A stretch of 64,000 bases of DNA from assembly GCA_019635355.1 (NCBI GenBank), contig JAHBZQ010000001.1, positions 2,418,001 to 2,482,000 of the forward strand. The letters are read 5' to 3'. Below, in pieces: positions 26,179 to 34,428 of this stretch. The translations under genes were made by a program, and so were the position numbers. Within the stretch, counting starts at the first letter, position 1. Every line of letters starts with the position of its first letter. The notes under the pieces are model-generated. The model ran no database searches. It was not told where the DNA came from and saw nothing but the letters and a program-made list of their open reading frames with translations. Source of the stretch: Rhizobacter sp. (GTDB lineage Bacteria > Pseudomonadota > Gammaproteobacteria > Burkholderiales > Burkholderiaceae_C).

Positions 26179-27258
26179 TCATGCTGTCACCAACCTTTCA
26201 AGTTCATCGGCGACCTTCGACGCGGCGCGCACACGCGCCAGCGCCCGTGCCTTGGTCGCCATGCTCATCAGCGCTTCGCGCGTGAGGCCTTTCAACAGGT
26301 CTGCCAATCGTTGCGGCGTCAGCTCGCTTTGCGGCAGGTGGATCGCGGCGCCCTGCCGCGCCAGCCATTCGGCGTTGTCACGCTGGTGGCTGGTGGTGCT
26401 CACCACCAGCGGGACCAGCACGCTCGCCACGCCGGCCGCACACAGCTCGCTCACCGTCACCGCACCGGCGCGGCAGATGATCACGTCGCACTCGGCCAGG
26501 CGCTCGCTCATGTTGTGGATGAAGGGCAGCACCTCGGCGTCGACGTGCAGCGCGGCGTAGTCGGCGCGGGCTTTCTCGAAATTGGCCGTGCCGGTCTGGT
26601 GCGTCACGACCGGCCGCTCGCGCACCGGCAGCAGGGCCAGGGCACGCGGCAGCGCGTCGTTCAGCGCGCTTGCGCCCAGGCTGCCGCCCACCACCAGCAC
26701 CCGCAGGGCGCCGATGCGGCCCTCGAATCGCTCCAGCGGCGGCGGCAGGCTCTCGATCTCGGCGCGCACCGGGTTGCCGGTCACGATGCCTTGCTTGACC
26801 TTGTGCGCGGCCTCGCCATCGAAGCCGAAGGCCACCTTGTCGGCGACCGGCAAAAGGCTCTTGTTGCTCATCAGCAGCGACGCATCGGCATTGACCAGCA
26901 TCAGTGGCTTGCTCAGCAGCGAGGCCATCAGCCCGCCCGGGAAGCAGACGTAGCCGCCCATGCCGAGCACCGCGTTCGCGTGGCGCTTGCGCAGGATCTG
27001 CAGGCAACGCCAGAACGCGACCAATAGACGGAAACCGCCCGTCGCCGTGTGCAGCAAGCCCTTGCCACGCAGCCCGCTGAACGTGATGTTGTCCATCGGG
27101 ATGCCCGAGGGCGGCACGAGCTTGTTCTCCATGCCGTGCGTGGTGCCGAGCCAGCTGACCGTCCAGCCGCGCTTCTGCATTTCGGTGGCGACGGCGAGGC
27201 CCGGGATCACGTGCCCACCCGTGCCCGCCGCCATGATGACGAGGTGCTTGGCGCTCAT
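26179..27258 (-). CDS. murG: Undecaprenyldiphospho-muramoylpentapeptide beta-N-acetylglucosaminyltransferase
   Basis: The 359-residue GT28 enzyme converts lipid I to lipid II at the inner face of the membrane. It has the first glycine-rich loop IMAAGTGGHVIPGLAVATEM, the second GGSLGASALNDALPRAL, and the C-terminal donor region CDVIICRAGAVTVSELCAAG. The start at 27258 overlaps the ftsW stop (ATGA). The open frame extends far upstream but that part is shadow of ftsW. Confidence 0.97.
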   Translation of the reverse strand: MSAKHLVIMAAGTGGHVIPGLAVATEMQKRGWTVSWLGTTHGMENKLVPPSGIPMDNITFSGLRGKGLLHTATGGFRLLVAFWRCLQILRKRHANAVLGMGGYVCFPGGLMASLLSKPLMLVNADASLLMSNKSLLPVADKVAFGFDGEAAHKVKQGIVTGNPVRAEIESLPPPLERFEGRIGALRVLVVGGSLGASALNDALPRALALLPVRERPVVTHQTGTANFEKARADYAALHVDAEVLPFIHNMSERLAECDVIICRAGAVTVSELCAAGVASVLVPLVVSTTSHQRDNAEWLARQGAAIHLPQSELTPQRLADLLKGLTREALMSMATKARALARVRAASKVADELERLVTA

Positions 27259-28520
27259 GCGCGGCCTCCTCTCATCAACTGCCGGTTCTCGATGTCGATG
27301 CGCAACACGATCGCAAGCGCCACGAGATTCATCAGGATGCCCGAGCCGCCGAAGCTCATGAGCGGCAGCGTCAGCCCCTTGGTCGGCAGCACGCCCAGGT
27401 TCACGCCCATGTTGATGAAGGCCTGGCCGCCGATCCAGATGCCGATGCCTTGCGCGAACAAACCGGCGAACACCCGGTCGAGCGCCACCGCCTGGCGGCC
27501 GATGTGGAAGATGCGCCGCGCGAGCCAGAAGAAGGCGCAGATCACCGCGGCCACGCCGATGAAGCCCAGCTCCTCTCCGATCACCGCGAGCAGGAAGTCG
27601 GTGTGCGCCTCGGGCAGGTAGTGCAGCTTCTCGACACTGCCGCCCAGCCCCTGGCCGAAGATCTCGCCGCGGCCGAAGGCGATCAGCGAGTGCGAGAGCT
27701 GGTAGGCCTTGCCCAGCGTGTACTTCTCGTCCCACGGGTTCAGGTACGCAAAGATGCGCTCGCGCCGCCATTCGCTGAAGGTGATCATCAGCACGAAAGC
27801 GCCCACCAGCACGGCGGTGATCAGGAAGAACATGCGCCCGTTCACGCCACCGAGGAAGAGGATGCCCATCGCGATGGCCGCGATCACCATGAACGCGCCC
27901 ATGTCGGGCTCGGCCAGCAGCAGGAGGCCCACCACCGCCACGCTCACCGCCATCGGCATCACCGCGCGGAAGAAGTTCTCCTTCACCTCCATCTTGCGCA
28001 CCATGTAGTTGGCGGCGTAGAGCGCGATGGCGAGCTTGGCGAGCTCGGAGGGCTGGAAGTTGGTGAAGCCCAGCGGGATCCAGCGACGCGCGCCGTTCAC
28101 GCCCTTGCCGATGCCAGGGATCAGCACCAGCACCAGCAGCAGCAGCGCCGCCACGAAAACCCAGGGGGCGAATTTCTCCCACACGTTGACCGGCACCTGG
28201 ATCACGATCACCGCGGCGACGAAGGCCACGAGGATCGACAGCGCATGCCGCATGAGGAAGTGTGTGGGCGCGTAGCGGGCGAACTTCGGGTTGTCGGGCA
28301 AGGCGACCGAGGCCGAATAGACCATCACCAGCCCGAGCGCCATCAAGGCCAGCACGACCCAGATGAGCTGCAGGTCGAAGCCTTGCAGCTTGGTGGGCTG
28401 GCCGGACGCGCCGGTCCAGTCGCGGATGGGCACGCTGGTGCCGCCGTCGCGCTTGACGAGCGACAGCAGCCGCTCTTTCAGCGAACCGACGAAGGCGAAA
28501 CGGCCGGCAAGCGTCGTCAC
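27255..28520 (-). CDS. ftsW: Lipid II polymerase / division protein FtsW
   Basis: This 421-residue SEDS-family membrane protein has about ten transmembrane helices. The conserved stretches MALGLVMVYSASVALPDNP, ARRWIPLGFTNFQPSELAKLA, LLAEPDMGAFMVI and LTLPLMSFGGSGILMNLVA are diagnostic. It works with FtsI in septal peptidoglycan synthesis. The N-terminus carries a roughly 40-residue cytoplasmic extension before the first helix. It overlaps murD and murG by four bases each. Confidence 0.97.
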   Translation of the reverse strand: MTTLAGRFAFVGSLKERLLSLVKRDGGTSVPIRDWTGASGQPTKLQGFDLQLIWVVLALMALGLVMVYSASVALPDNPKFARYAPTHFLMRHALSILVAFVAAVIVIQVPVNVWEKFAPWVFVAALLLLVLVLIPGIGKGVNGARRWIPLGFTNFQPSELAKLAIALYAANYMVRKMEVKENFFRAVMPMAVSVAVVGLLLLAEPDMGAFMVIAAIAMGILFLGGVNGRMFFLITAVLVGAFVLMITFSEWRRERIFAYLNPWDEKYTLGKAYQLSHSLIAFGRGEIFGQGLGGSVEKLHYLPEAHTDFLLAVIGEELGFIGVAAVICAFFWLARRIFHIGRQAVALDRVFAGLFAQGIGIWIGGQAFINMGVNLGVLPTKGLTLPLMSFGGSGILMNLVALAIVLRIDIENRQLMRGGRA

Positions 28521-30340
28521 ACGACCTCCCCGCCCGCCGACGCCACGGCCTGCACTTCGGCCACGAAGACCTCGGCGCGGTGCGCGTAGTTGCGGAACAT
28601 GTCAAGGCTCGCGCAGGCCGGGCTCAAGAGCACCGCGTCACCTGCATGCGCGCGCTGGAAAGCCCAGCGCGTGGCCTCTTCCAGCGTGGCATGGCGTTGC
28701 ACCGGCACGCCGGTGAAGCGCAGCACCTGCTCGATGGCCTCGGCATCGCGGCCGATCGTGGCCACCGCGCGCGCGTGGTGCTGCACGGGGGTGGCGAGCG
28801 GCGCGAAGTCCTGCCCCTTGCCGTCACCGCCGAGGATGACAACGAGCTTGCTGGGCGACTTGTCTTCGCCCAGGCCATTCAGCGCCGCGACGGTGGCGCC
28901 GACGTTGGTGCCCTTGCTGTCGTCATACGCCTCGACGCCGTTGACGGTGGCGACGAACTCCACGCGATGCGGCTCGCCTGCGTACTCGCGCAGGCCATGC
29001 AGCATGGGCGCGAGCGGGCTGCCGGCCGCGGTGGCGAGCGCCAGTGCGGCCAGCGCGTTGGCGGCGTTGTGGCGGCCTCTCACGCGCAGCGCATCCGCCG
29101 GCATCAGGCGCTGGATCATGAGGTCTTCCTCTTCGACCGCGGCGCCCTTCTTGGGCTTCTTCACACCGGACTCATCGGGCTCGAGCGCACGCACCAGCCA
29201 GGCGATGCCGTTCTCGACCAGCACGCCGAAGTCGCCCGGGCGCTGCGGCGCATCGAGGCCGAAGCGCACCACGTGGCGCTCGATCGGCTTGGCGAAGCGG
29301 CCCTTGCCCGGCACAGGCGGCGGGATCATCTTCTCGACCAGCGGGTCGTCGCGGTTGATGACCATCACCGCGCCGCTGCCGAAGATGCGCGCCTTCGCGG
29401 CCGCATACGACTCCATGCTGCCGTGCCAGTCCAGGTGGTCCTGCGTCACGTTGAGCACGGTGGCGGCGGTGGGCTCGAAGCCTTGCACGCCGTCGAGCTG
29501 GAAGCTGGAGAGCTCCAGCACCCACACCTCGGGCAAGTGCTCGAACACCGGGCCGGGCGGCGGCGGTGGGATCAGGTGAGGCGGAGGGCCGCCGCCGGTG
29601 GGCTCATCGTCGGCCGGCGATTCAACGGCAACGGCTGCCACAGCCGGCTCGGCCGCCAGCGCAGCGGCTTCGGCTTCTGCAGAAATCTCCTGCGCACCGA
29701 GCGTTTCCGTTTCGGCGGCGATCACGTCGTCGTCGACCGGCGCGGGCGGCTCGGTCACCGGCTCGTTGGGCACGGCCGCGCCAGCCTCGGCAACGGCTTC
29801 CACTGCAGGCACCTCGGGCGTCGGCTCCAGCGCCAGCGCATCGGCCAGCGTCTGCAGCATCGTCGGCCCGATGTTGCCGGCCACGGCCACACGTTTGCCG
29901 GTGCGCTCGATCAGCTGGCCGGTCATCGAGGTGGTGGTGGTCTTGCCGTTGGTGCCGGTGATCGCGATCACCTTCGGGGCGTAGCCTCGCTCGGCCTTCA
30001 GATCGGCCAGCGCACGGACGAAGAGGTCGAGCTCGCCCTGCACCGGCACACCGGTCTCGCGCGCGAGCGTGAGCAAGGGGGCGATGCGTTCGTCGGTCGG
30101 GGCGAGGCCCGGGCTCTTCAGCACCAGCTGCACGCCCTCGCGCATCAGTGCGGCGTCGAGCACGCCGCTCAGGCGTTCAGCCGACGGCACCTGCTCTTTC
30201 AGCGCCGCGTCTTGCGGAGCGGTTTCGCGCGAGTCCCACACACGCACACGCGCGCCGTGTTCCGCACACCAGCGCGCCATGGCCAAGCCGGACTCACCGA
30301 GTCCCAGTACCAGCACATGAGCGTCCTTCAGATGCTTCAT
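28517..30340 (-). CDS. murD: UDP-N-acetylmuramoyl-L-alanine--D-glutamate ligase with a long acidic Ala/Pro-rich insertion
   Basis: The protein is 607 residues, against about 440 in E. coli. Core landmarks are present: VLGLGESGLAMARW at the N-terminus, the P-loop VIAITGTNGKTTTTSM, VLELSSFQLDG, NVTQDHLDWHGSM, RGRHNAANALAALALA and DDSKGTNVGATVAAL. Between GNIGPTMLQTLADAL (about 166) and LPEVWVLELSSFQL (about 269) lies an insertion of some 95 residues rich in Ala, Glu, Pro and Val, ending in GGGPPPHLIPPPPPG. A second, shorter insertion (about 400-420: EPDESGVKKPKKGAAVEEED) follows. Both sit in the central domain, at loop positions. The enzyme should still be active because ATP and substrate motifs are intact. 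Confidence 0.95.
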   Translation of the reverse strand: MKHLKDAHVLVLGLGESGLAMARWCAEHGARVRVWDSRETAPQDAALKEQVPSAERLSGVLDAALMREGVQLVLKSPGLAPTDERIAPLLTLARETGVPVQGELDLFVRALADLKAERGYAPKVIAITGTNGKTTTTSMTGQLIERTGKRVAVAGNIGPTMLQTLADALALEPTPEVPAVEAVAEAGAAVPNEPVTEPPAPVDDDVIAAETETLGAQEISAEAEAAALAAEPAVAAVAVESPADDEPTGGGPPPHLIPPPPPGPVFEHLPEVWVLELSSFQLDGVQGFEPTAATVLNVTQDHLDWHGSMESYAAAKARIFGSGAVMVINRDDPLVEKMIPPPVPGKGRFAKPIERHVVRFGLDAPQRPGDFGVLVENGIAWLVRALEPDESGVKKPKKGAAVEEEDLMIQRLMPADALRVRGRHNAANALAALALATAAGSPLAPMLHGLREYAGEPHRVEFVATVNGVEAYDDSKGTNVGATVAALNGLGEDKSPSKLVVILGGDGKGQDFAPLATPVQHHARAVATIGRDAEAIEQVLRFTGVPVQRHATLEEATRWAFQRAHAGDAVLLSPACASLDMFRNYAHRAEVFVAEVQAVASAGGEVV

Positions 30341-30347
30341 CTTCTTA

Positions 30348-31529
30348 TCAACGCAACTTCAGACTGGCCAATCCGACCAGGCACAACAACATGGTGATGA
30401 TCCAGAAGCGCACGACGACCTGCGTCTCCTTCCAGCCCGATTTCTCGAAGTGGTGGTGCAGCGGCGCCATCTTCAAAATGCGCCGGCCGGTGCCGGTCTT
30501 CTTCTTCGTGTACTTGAACCAGCTCACCTGCAGCATCACCGACAGCGCTTCGACCACGAAGATGCCACCCATGATCCCGAGCACGATCTCCTGGCGGGTG
30601 ATGACGGCAATCGTCCCGAGCGCGCCGCCCAGCGACAGCGCGCCCACGTCGCCCATGAACACCTGCGCCGGATGGGCGTTGAACCACAAGAAGGCGAGGC
30701 CCGCGCCGGCCATCGCGGCACAGAAGATGAGCAGCTCGCCGGCACCGGGGATGTAGGGGAACAGCAGGTACTTCGAGTACACCGAGCTGCCCACCACATA
30801 GGCGAACACGCCGAGCGCCGAGCCCACCATCACCACCGGCATGATCGCCAGGCCATCGAGGCCGTCGGTGAGGTTCACCGCGTTGCTCGCCCCCACGATC
30901 ACGAGGTAGGTGAGGATGATGAAACCGAAGACGCCCAGCGGGTAGCTGATCGTCTTGATGAAGGGGATCATCAGGTCGGCCTTGGGCGGCAGGTCGTTCG
31001 AGAAGCCGCTCTGCACCCAGCGGATGAAGAGTTCCAGCACCCGCAGGTTGGAAGTCTCCGACACGCTGAACGCGAGGTACACCGCCGCCACCAGGCCGAT
31101 CAGCGACTGCCAGAAGAACTTCTCGCGCGAGCGCATGCCTTCAGGGTCTTTCTTGACGACCTTGCGCCAGTCGTCGACCCAGCCGATGGCGCCGAAGCCC
31201 ATCGTCACGATCATCACGATCCAGACGAAGCGGTTGCTCCAGTCAAACCACAGCAGTGTGCTGATGCCGATGGCAATGAGGATCAGCACGCCACCCATGG
31301 TGGGCGTGCCGCTCTTGGCGATGTGCTGCTGCACGCCGTATTCGCGGATGGGCTGGCCGATCTTGAGTGCCGTCAAGCGTCGGATCACCCACGGCCCGAA
31401 GGCAAGGCCGATCAGCAAAGCGGTCATCGCCGCCAGCACCGCACGGAAGGTGAGGTACTGGAAGACGCGCAGGAACCCGAGTTGCTCCGGGTACAGGCTC
31501 TGCAGCCACTGGAAGAGACTCAGCAGCAT
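30348..31529 (-). CDS. mraY: Phospho-N-acetylmuramoyl-pentapeptide transferase
   Basis: The 393-residue polytopic enzyme makes lipid I. The conserved phrases are GTPTMGGVLILIAIG, GAIGWVDDWRKVVKKDPEGM, NAVNLTDGLDGLAIMP with the catalytic aspartates, and the HHHFEKSGWKE loop. About ten helices are visible. The ATG at 31529 (MLLSLFQWLQSLYPEQ) lies five bases after the murF stop. Confidence 0.98.
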   Translation of the reverse strand: MLLSLFQWLQSLYPEQLGFLRVFQYLTFRAVLAAMTALLIGLAFGPWVIRRLTALKIGQPIREYGVQQHIAKSGTPTMGGVLILIAIGISTLLWFDWSNRFVWIVMIVTMGFGAIGWVDDWRKVVKKDPEGMRSREKFFWQSLIGLVAAVYLAFSVSETSNLRVLELFIRWVQSGFSNDLPPKADLMIPFIKTISYPLGVFGFIILTYLVIVGASNAVNLTDGLDGLAIMPVVMVGSALGVFAYVVGSSVYSKYLLFPYIPGAGELLIFCAAMAGAGLAFLWFNAHPAQVFMGDVGALSLGGALGTIAVITRQEIVLGIMGGIFVVEALSVMLQVSWFKYTKKKTGTGRRILKMAPLHHHFEKSGWKETQVVVRFWIITMLLCLVGLASLKLR

Positions 31530-31534
31530 GGTGG

Positions 31535-32920
31535 TCAATGTCCTTTTTGTTGTTGTGCAGGAGCCGCGGGCACGAGGGCGGCCACCACCTGTTCCATCTT
31601 CATGAAGCGCGAACCCTTGACCAGCATCGAGGCGCAGTCGGGTGCGGCGGGCAGCGCGGTCAGCAGTGCAGCCACCGAATCGAAGTGACGCGCGCCCGGG
31701 CCGTAGGCATCGGCGGCGTAGCGGCAGAGCTGGCCGACGGTCCACAGCGCATCGATGCCGTGCGTGCGCGCATACGCGCCCACCTCGCGGTGAAAGGCCG
31801 GGCCCTGGTCGCCCACCTCGCCCATGTCACCGAGCACGAGCCAGTGTGGGCCGGGCAGCTGCGACAGCACCTCGACGGCAGCACGCACCGAGTCGGGGTT
31901 GGCGTTGTAGGTGTCGTCGACGAGGGCCACTGGCACGCCCTGCACCTGCGCGCGCTTGAGCTGCGAGCGGCCTTTCACCGGCTCGAAGGCTTCGAGGCCG
32001 CGCACGATCGCGTCGAGCGGCGCACCGGCAGCGAGCGCGCAGGCGGTGACGGCCAGCGCGTTCTTCACGTTGTGCCAGCCGGGCATGCGCAGTTGCACGG
32101 CGGCGAAACCGGCCGGTGTGTGCAGCATCAGCGACCAGTGGTCGATGGCCCACTCGGCATCGGCCGTCACGTCGGCCGCGCCCTTGAGGGCGAAGGTCAG
32201 CGTGGGGCGCATGCCGGCGAGCTGGTGCCACAGCGGCGCGTATGTGTCGTCGGCGGGGAACACGGCGGTGCCGGTCGGGCCGAGCGCGTCGAACACCGTC
32301 GCGTTCTCGCGCGCCACGGCTTCGACCGTCGCCATGAATTCCTGGTGCTCGCGCTGGGCGTTGTTGACGAGCGCGACGGTGGGCGCCGCCATCGTGGCCA
32401 AGCCGGCAATCTCGCCCGGGTGGTTCATGCCGAGTTCGATCACGGCGGCGTGGTGCGTGTCGCGCATCCGCAGCAGCGTGAGCGGCACGCCGATGTCGTT
32501 GTTGAAATTGCCTTCGGTCCAGAACGCAGCCTCGCCCTGCCACGCACGCAGCACCGAAGCCGTCATCTGCGTGCAGGTGGTCTTGCCGTTGCTGCCGGTG
32601 ATGGCAATCAACGGCAGCTGGAAGCGTGCGCGCCATGCGGCAGCCAGCGCGCCCAGCGCCTGCTTGCTGTCGGCCACCTGCAGGCCCGGCAGGCCGGCTT
32701 CGACGAGGCCTCGCTCGGCGAGCGCGGCCACCGCACCGGCAGATTGCGCCTGCGAGAGGAAGTCGTGCGCGTCGAAACGCTCACCTTTCAGCGCCACGAA
32801 AAAGTCGCCGGCCTGCAGCGTGCGCGTGTCGGAGTGCACGCGGTTCAGCGTGAGCGCGCCATCGCCCACCAGCGTGGAGCCAGAGAGCAGTGCGTGGGCT
32901 TGGGCGAGCGTCATCATCAT
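31535..32920 (-). CDS. murF: UDP-N-acetylmuramoyl-tripeptide--D-alanyl-D-alanine ligase
   Basis: The 461-residue ligase completes the UDP-MurNAc pentapeptide. It has DTRTLQAGDFFVALKGERFDAHDF, the P-loop IAITGSNGKTTCTQMTASV, ELGMNHPGEIAGL and DDTYNANPDSVRAAVEVL. The start is an ATG-ATG-ATG run at 32920-32912 overlapping the murE stop. Any of the three could be used. Confidence 0.97.
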   Translation of the reverse strand: MMMTLAQAHALLSGSTLVGDGALTLNRVHSDTRTLQAGDFFVALKGERFDAHDFLSQAQSAGAVAALAERGLVEAGLPGLQVADSKQALGALAAAWRARFQLPLIAITGSNGKTTCTQMTASVLRAWQGEAAFWTEGNFNNDIGVPLTLLRMRDTHHAAVIELGMNHPGEIAGLATMAAPTVALVNNAQREHQEFMATVEAVARENATVFDALGPTGTAVFPADDTYAPLWHQLAGMRPTLTFALKGAADVTADAEWAIDHWSLMLHTPAGFAAVQLRMPGWHNVKNALAVTACALAAGAPLDAIVRGLEAFEPVKGRSQLKRAQVQGVPVALVDDTYNANPDSVRAAVEVLSQLPGPHWLVLGDMGEVGDQGPAFHREVGAYARTHGIDALWTVGQLCRYAADAYGPGARHFDSVAALLTALPAAPDCASMLVKGSRFMKMEQVVAALVPAAPAQQQKGH

Positions 32921-34428
32921 GGCGACACCCTCGCGGCAAGCGCCGTGCGCGACTCGTCCACATCGGAGAACGGGTGCTTCACCCCGCCGATGTCCTGCTC
33001 GGCCTCGTGGCCCTTGCCGGCGACGAGGATCACGTCTTGCGGCTTCGCGTTCTTCACCGCATGCACGATGGCCGCGCGGCGGTCTTCGATCACGAGCGCA
33101 CGATCCGGCCGCGCCATGCCGGCGACGATCTGCGTGAGGATCTGGCCCGGCGCTTCCAGGCGCGGGTTGTCGCTCGTCACCACCACCTGGTCGGCCTCGC
33201 GCTCGGCGATGGCGCCCATCAGCGGGCGCTTGGTCGCGTCGCGGTTGCCGCCGCAGCCGAACACGCACCACAGCGTGCCCTGGCGTTCCTGCGCGAAGGG
33301 GCGCACGGCCTGCAGCGCTTTTTCCAGCGCGTCGGGTGTGTGGGCGTAGTCCACCACCACCACCGGCTGCTCGCCACCGCCCACCTGCTGCATGCGGCCG
33401 GGCACTGGCGTGAGCTGGGCGCAGACCCGCGCCGCGTCGGCGAGCGGGATGCCGAGCGCACGCAAGCCGCCGATCACGGCCAGCAGGTTCGATACGTTGT
33501 AGTCGCCGATCAGGCCGGTGCGCACACCGCTCGCGGCATCACCCTCGCGCACGGTGAAACATAGGCCGCCGTCGCGGTAGGCCACGTCGCTGGCCCGCAG
33601 GCGCGCAAAGCCTTTGGTGCTGTACGTCCACACGTCGAGGTTGGCCAGCAGGGGCGCGAGCACCGCGCCGCGCTCGTCGTCGACGTTGAGCACCGCCGCA
33701 TGCAGCCCGGGCCAGTTGAAGAGCTGGGCCTTGGCGGCCCAGTAGGCCTCCATCGTGCCGTGGTAGTCGATGTGGTCGCGGGTGAAGTTGGTGAACAAGG
33801 CCACCGCCACCTGCGTGCCCGCCATGCGGTGCTCCACGATGCCGATCGACGAGGCCTCGATGGCGCAGGCCTGGAAACCCTGGTCGACGAAGCCCTTGAA
33901 GCCGGCCTGCAGCGTGACGGGGTCTGGCGTGGTGAGGCCGGTCGACTGGATGGTCGCACCCGGCGCTGCCGCGGCCGATGGCGGCTCGCCCACGCCCAGC
34001 GTACCGACCACGCCGCAGCGTTTGCCCAGCAGCGAGAGCGCCTGCGCCACCCACCACGCGGTGGAGGTCTTGCCGTTGGTGCCGGTCACGGCCACCACGT
34101 CGAGCCGCTTGCTCGGCTGCTCGTACCAGGCGCTCGCGAGCGGCCCGGTGGCGGCCTTGAGGCCTGCCAGCGCACCGACCTTCGCGCCGTCGAAGTGGAA
34201 GGCTTCGGCCCCCTTGGCCTCGACCAGGCACGCCGCGGCACCGGCCGCCAGGGCGGCGGGCACGAACTGGCGACCGTCGTTCGCATAGCCCGGCCACGCG
34301 ATGAAGGCGTCGCCCGGCTGCACACGCCGGCTGTCGGTGCGCAGCTGCTTCACGCCGCGGCTCTTCAGCCACGCGACGGCGCTGCCCACGTCAAGCAAGG
34401 TGGTCAATGACACGGGAGAGGCCGTCAT
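32917..34428 (-). CDS. murE: UDP-N-acetylmuramoyl-L-alanyl-D-glutamate--2,6-diaminopimelate ligase
   Basis: The 503-residue ligase carries DSRRVQPGDAFIAWPGYANDG, the P-loop VAVTGTNGKTSTAWWVAQAL, HMNAG-equivalent NFTRDHIDYHGTMEAYWAAK, and the D-N-P-R motif (SDNPRLEAPGQIL) that marks meso-diaminopimelate specificity. The ATG at 34428 overlaps the ftsI stop by one base. Confidence 0.97.
   Translation of the reverse strand: MTASPVSLTTLLDVGSAVAWLKSRGVKQLRTDSRRVQPGDAFIAWPGYANDGRQFVPAALAAGAAACLVEAKGAEAFHFDGAKVGALAGLKAATGPLASAWYEQPSKRLDVVAVTGTNGKTSTAWWVAQALSLLGKRCGVVGTLGVGEPPSAAAAPGATIQSTGLTTPDPVTLQAGFKGFVDQGFQACAIEASSIGIVEHRMAGTQVAVALFTNFTRDHIDYHGTMEAYWAAKAQLFNWPGLHAAVLNVDDERGAVLAPLLANLDVWTYSTKGFARLRASDVAYRDGGLCFTVREGDAASGVRTGLIGDYNVSNLLAVIGGLRALGIPLADAARVCAQLTPVPGRMQQVGGGEQPVVVVDYAHTPDALEKALQAVRPFAQERQGTLWCVFGCGGNRDATKRPLMGAIAEREADQVVVTSDNPRLEAPGQILTQIVAGMARPDRALVIEDRRAAIVHAVKNAKPQDVILVAGKGHEAEQDIGGVKHPFSDVDESRTALAARVSP

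Noticed and set aside
27259..28605. The murG frame stays open far upstream, giving an apparent 808-residue protein
   Set aside because: The upstream part is shadow of ftsW; MurG homology starts exactly at the ATG at 27258.
32921..33271. Upstream extension of the murF frame
   Set aside because: The Arg/Gly-rich extension is shadow of murE; MurF homology starts at the ATG run at 32920-32912.
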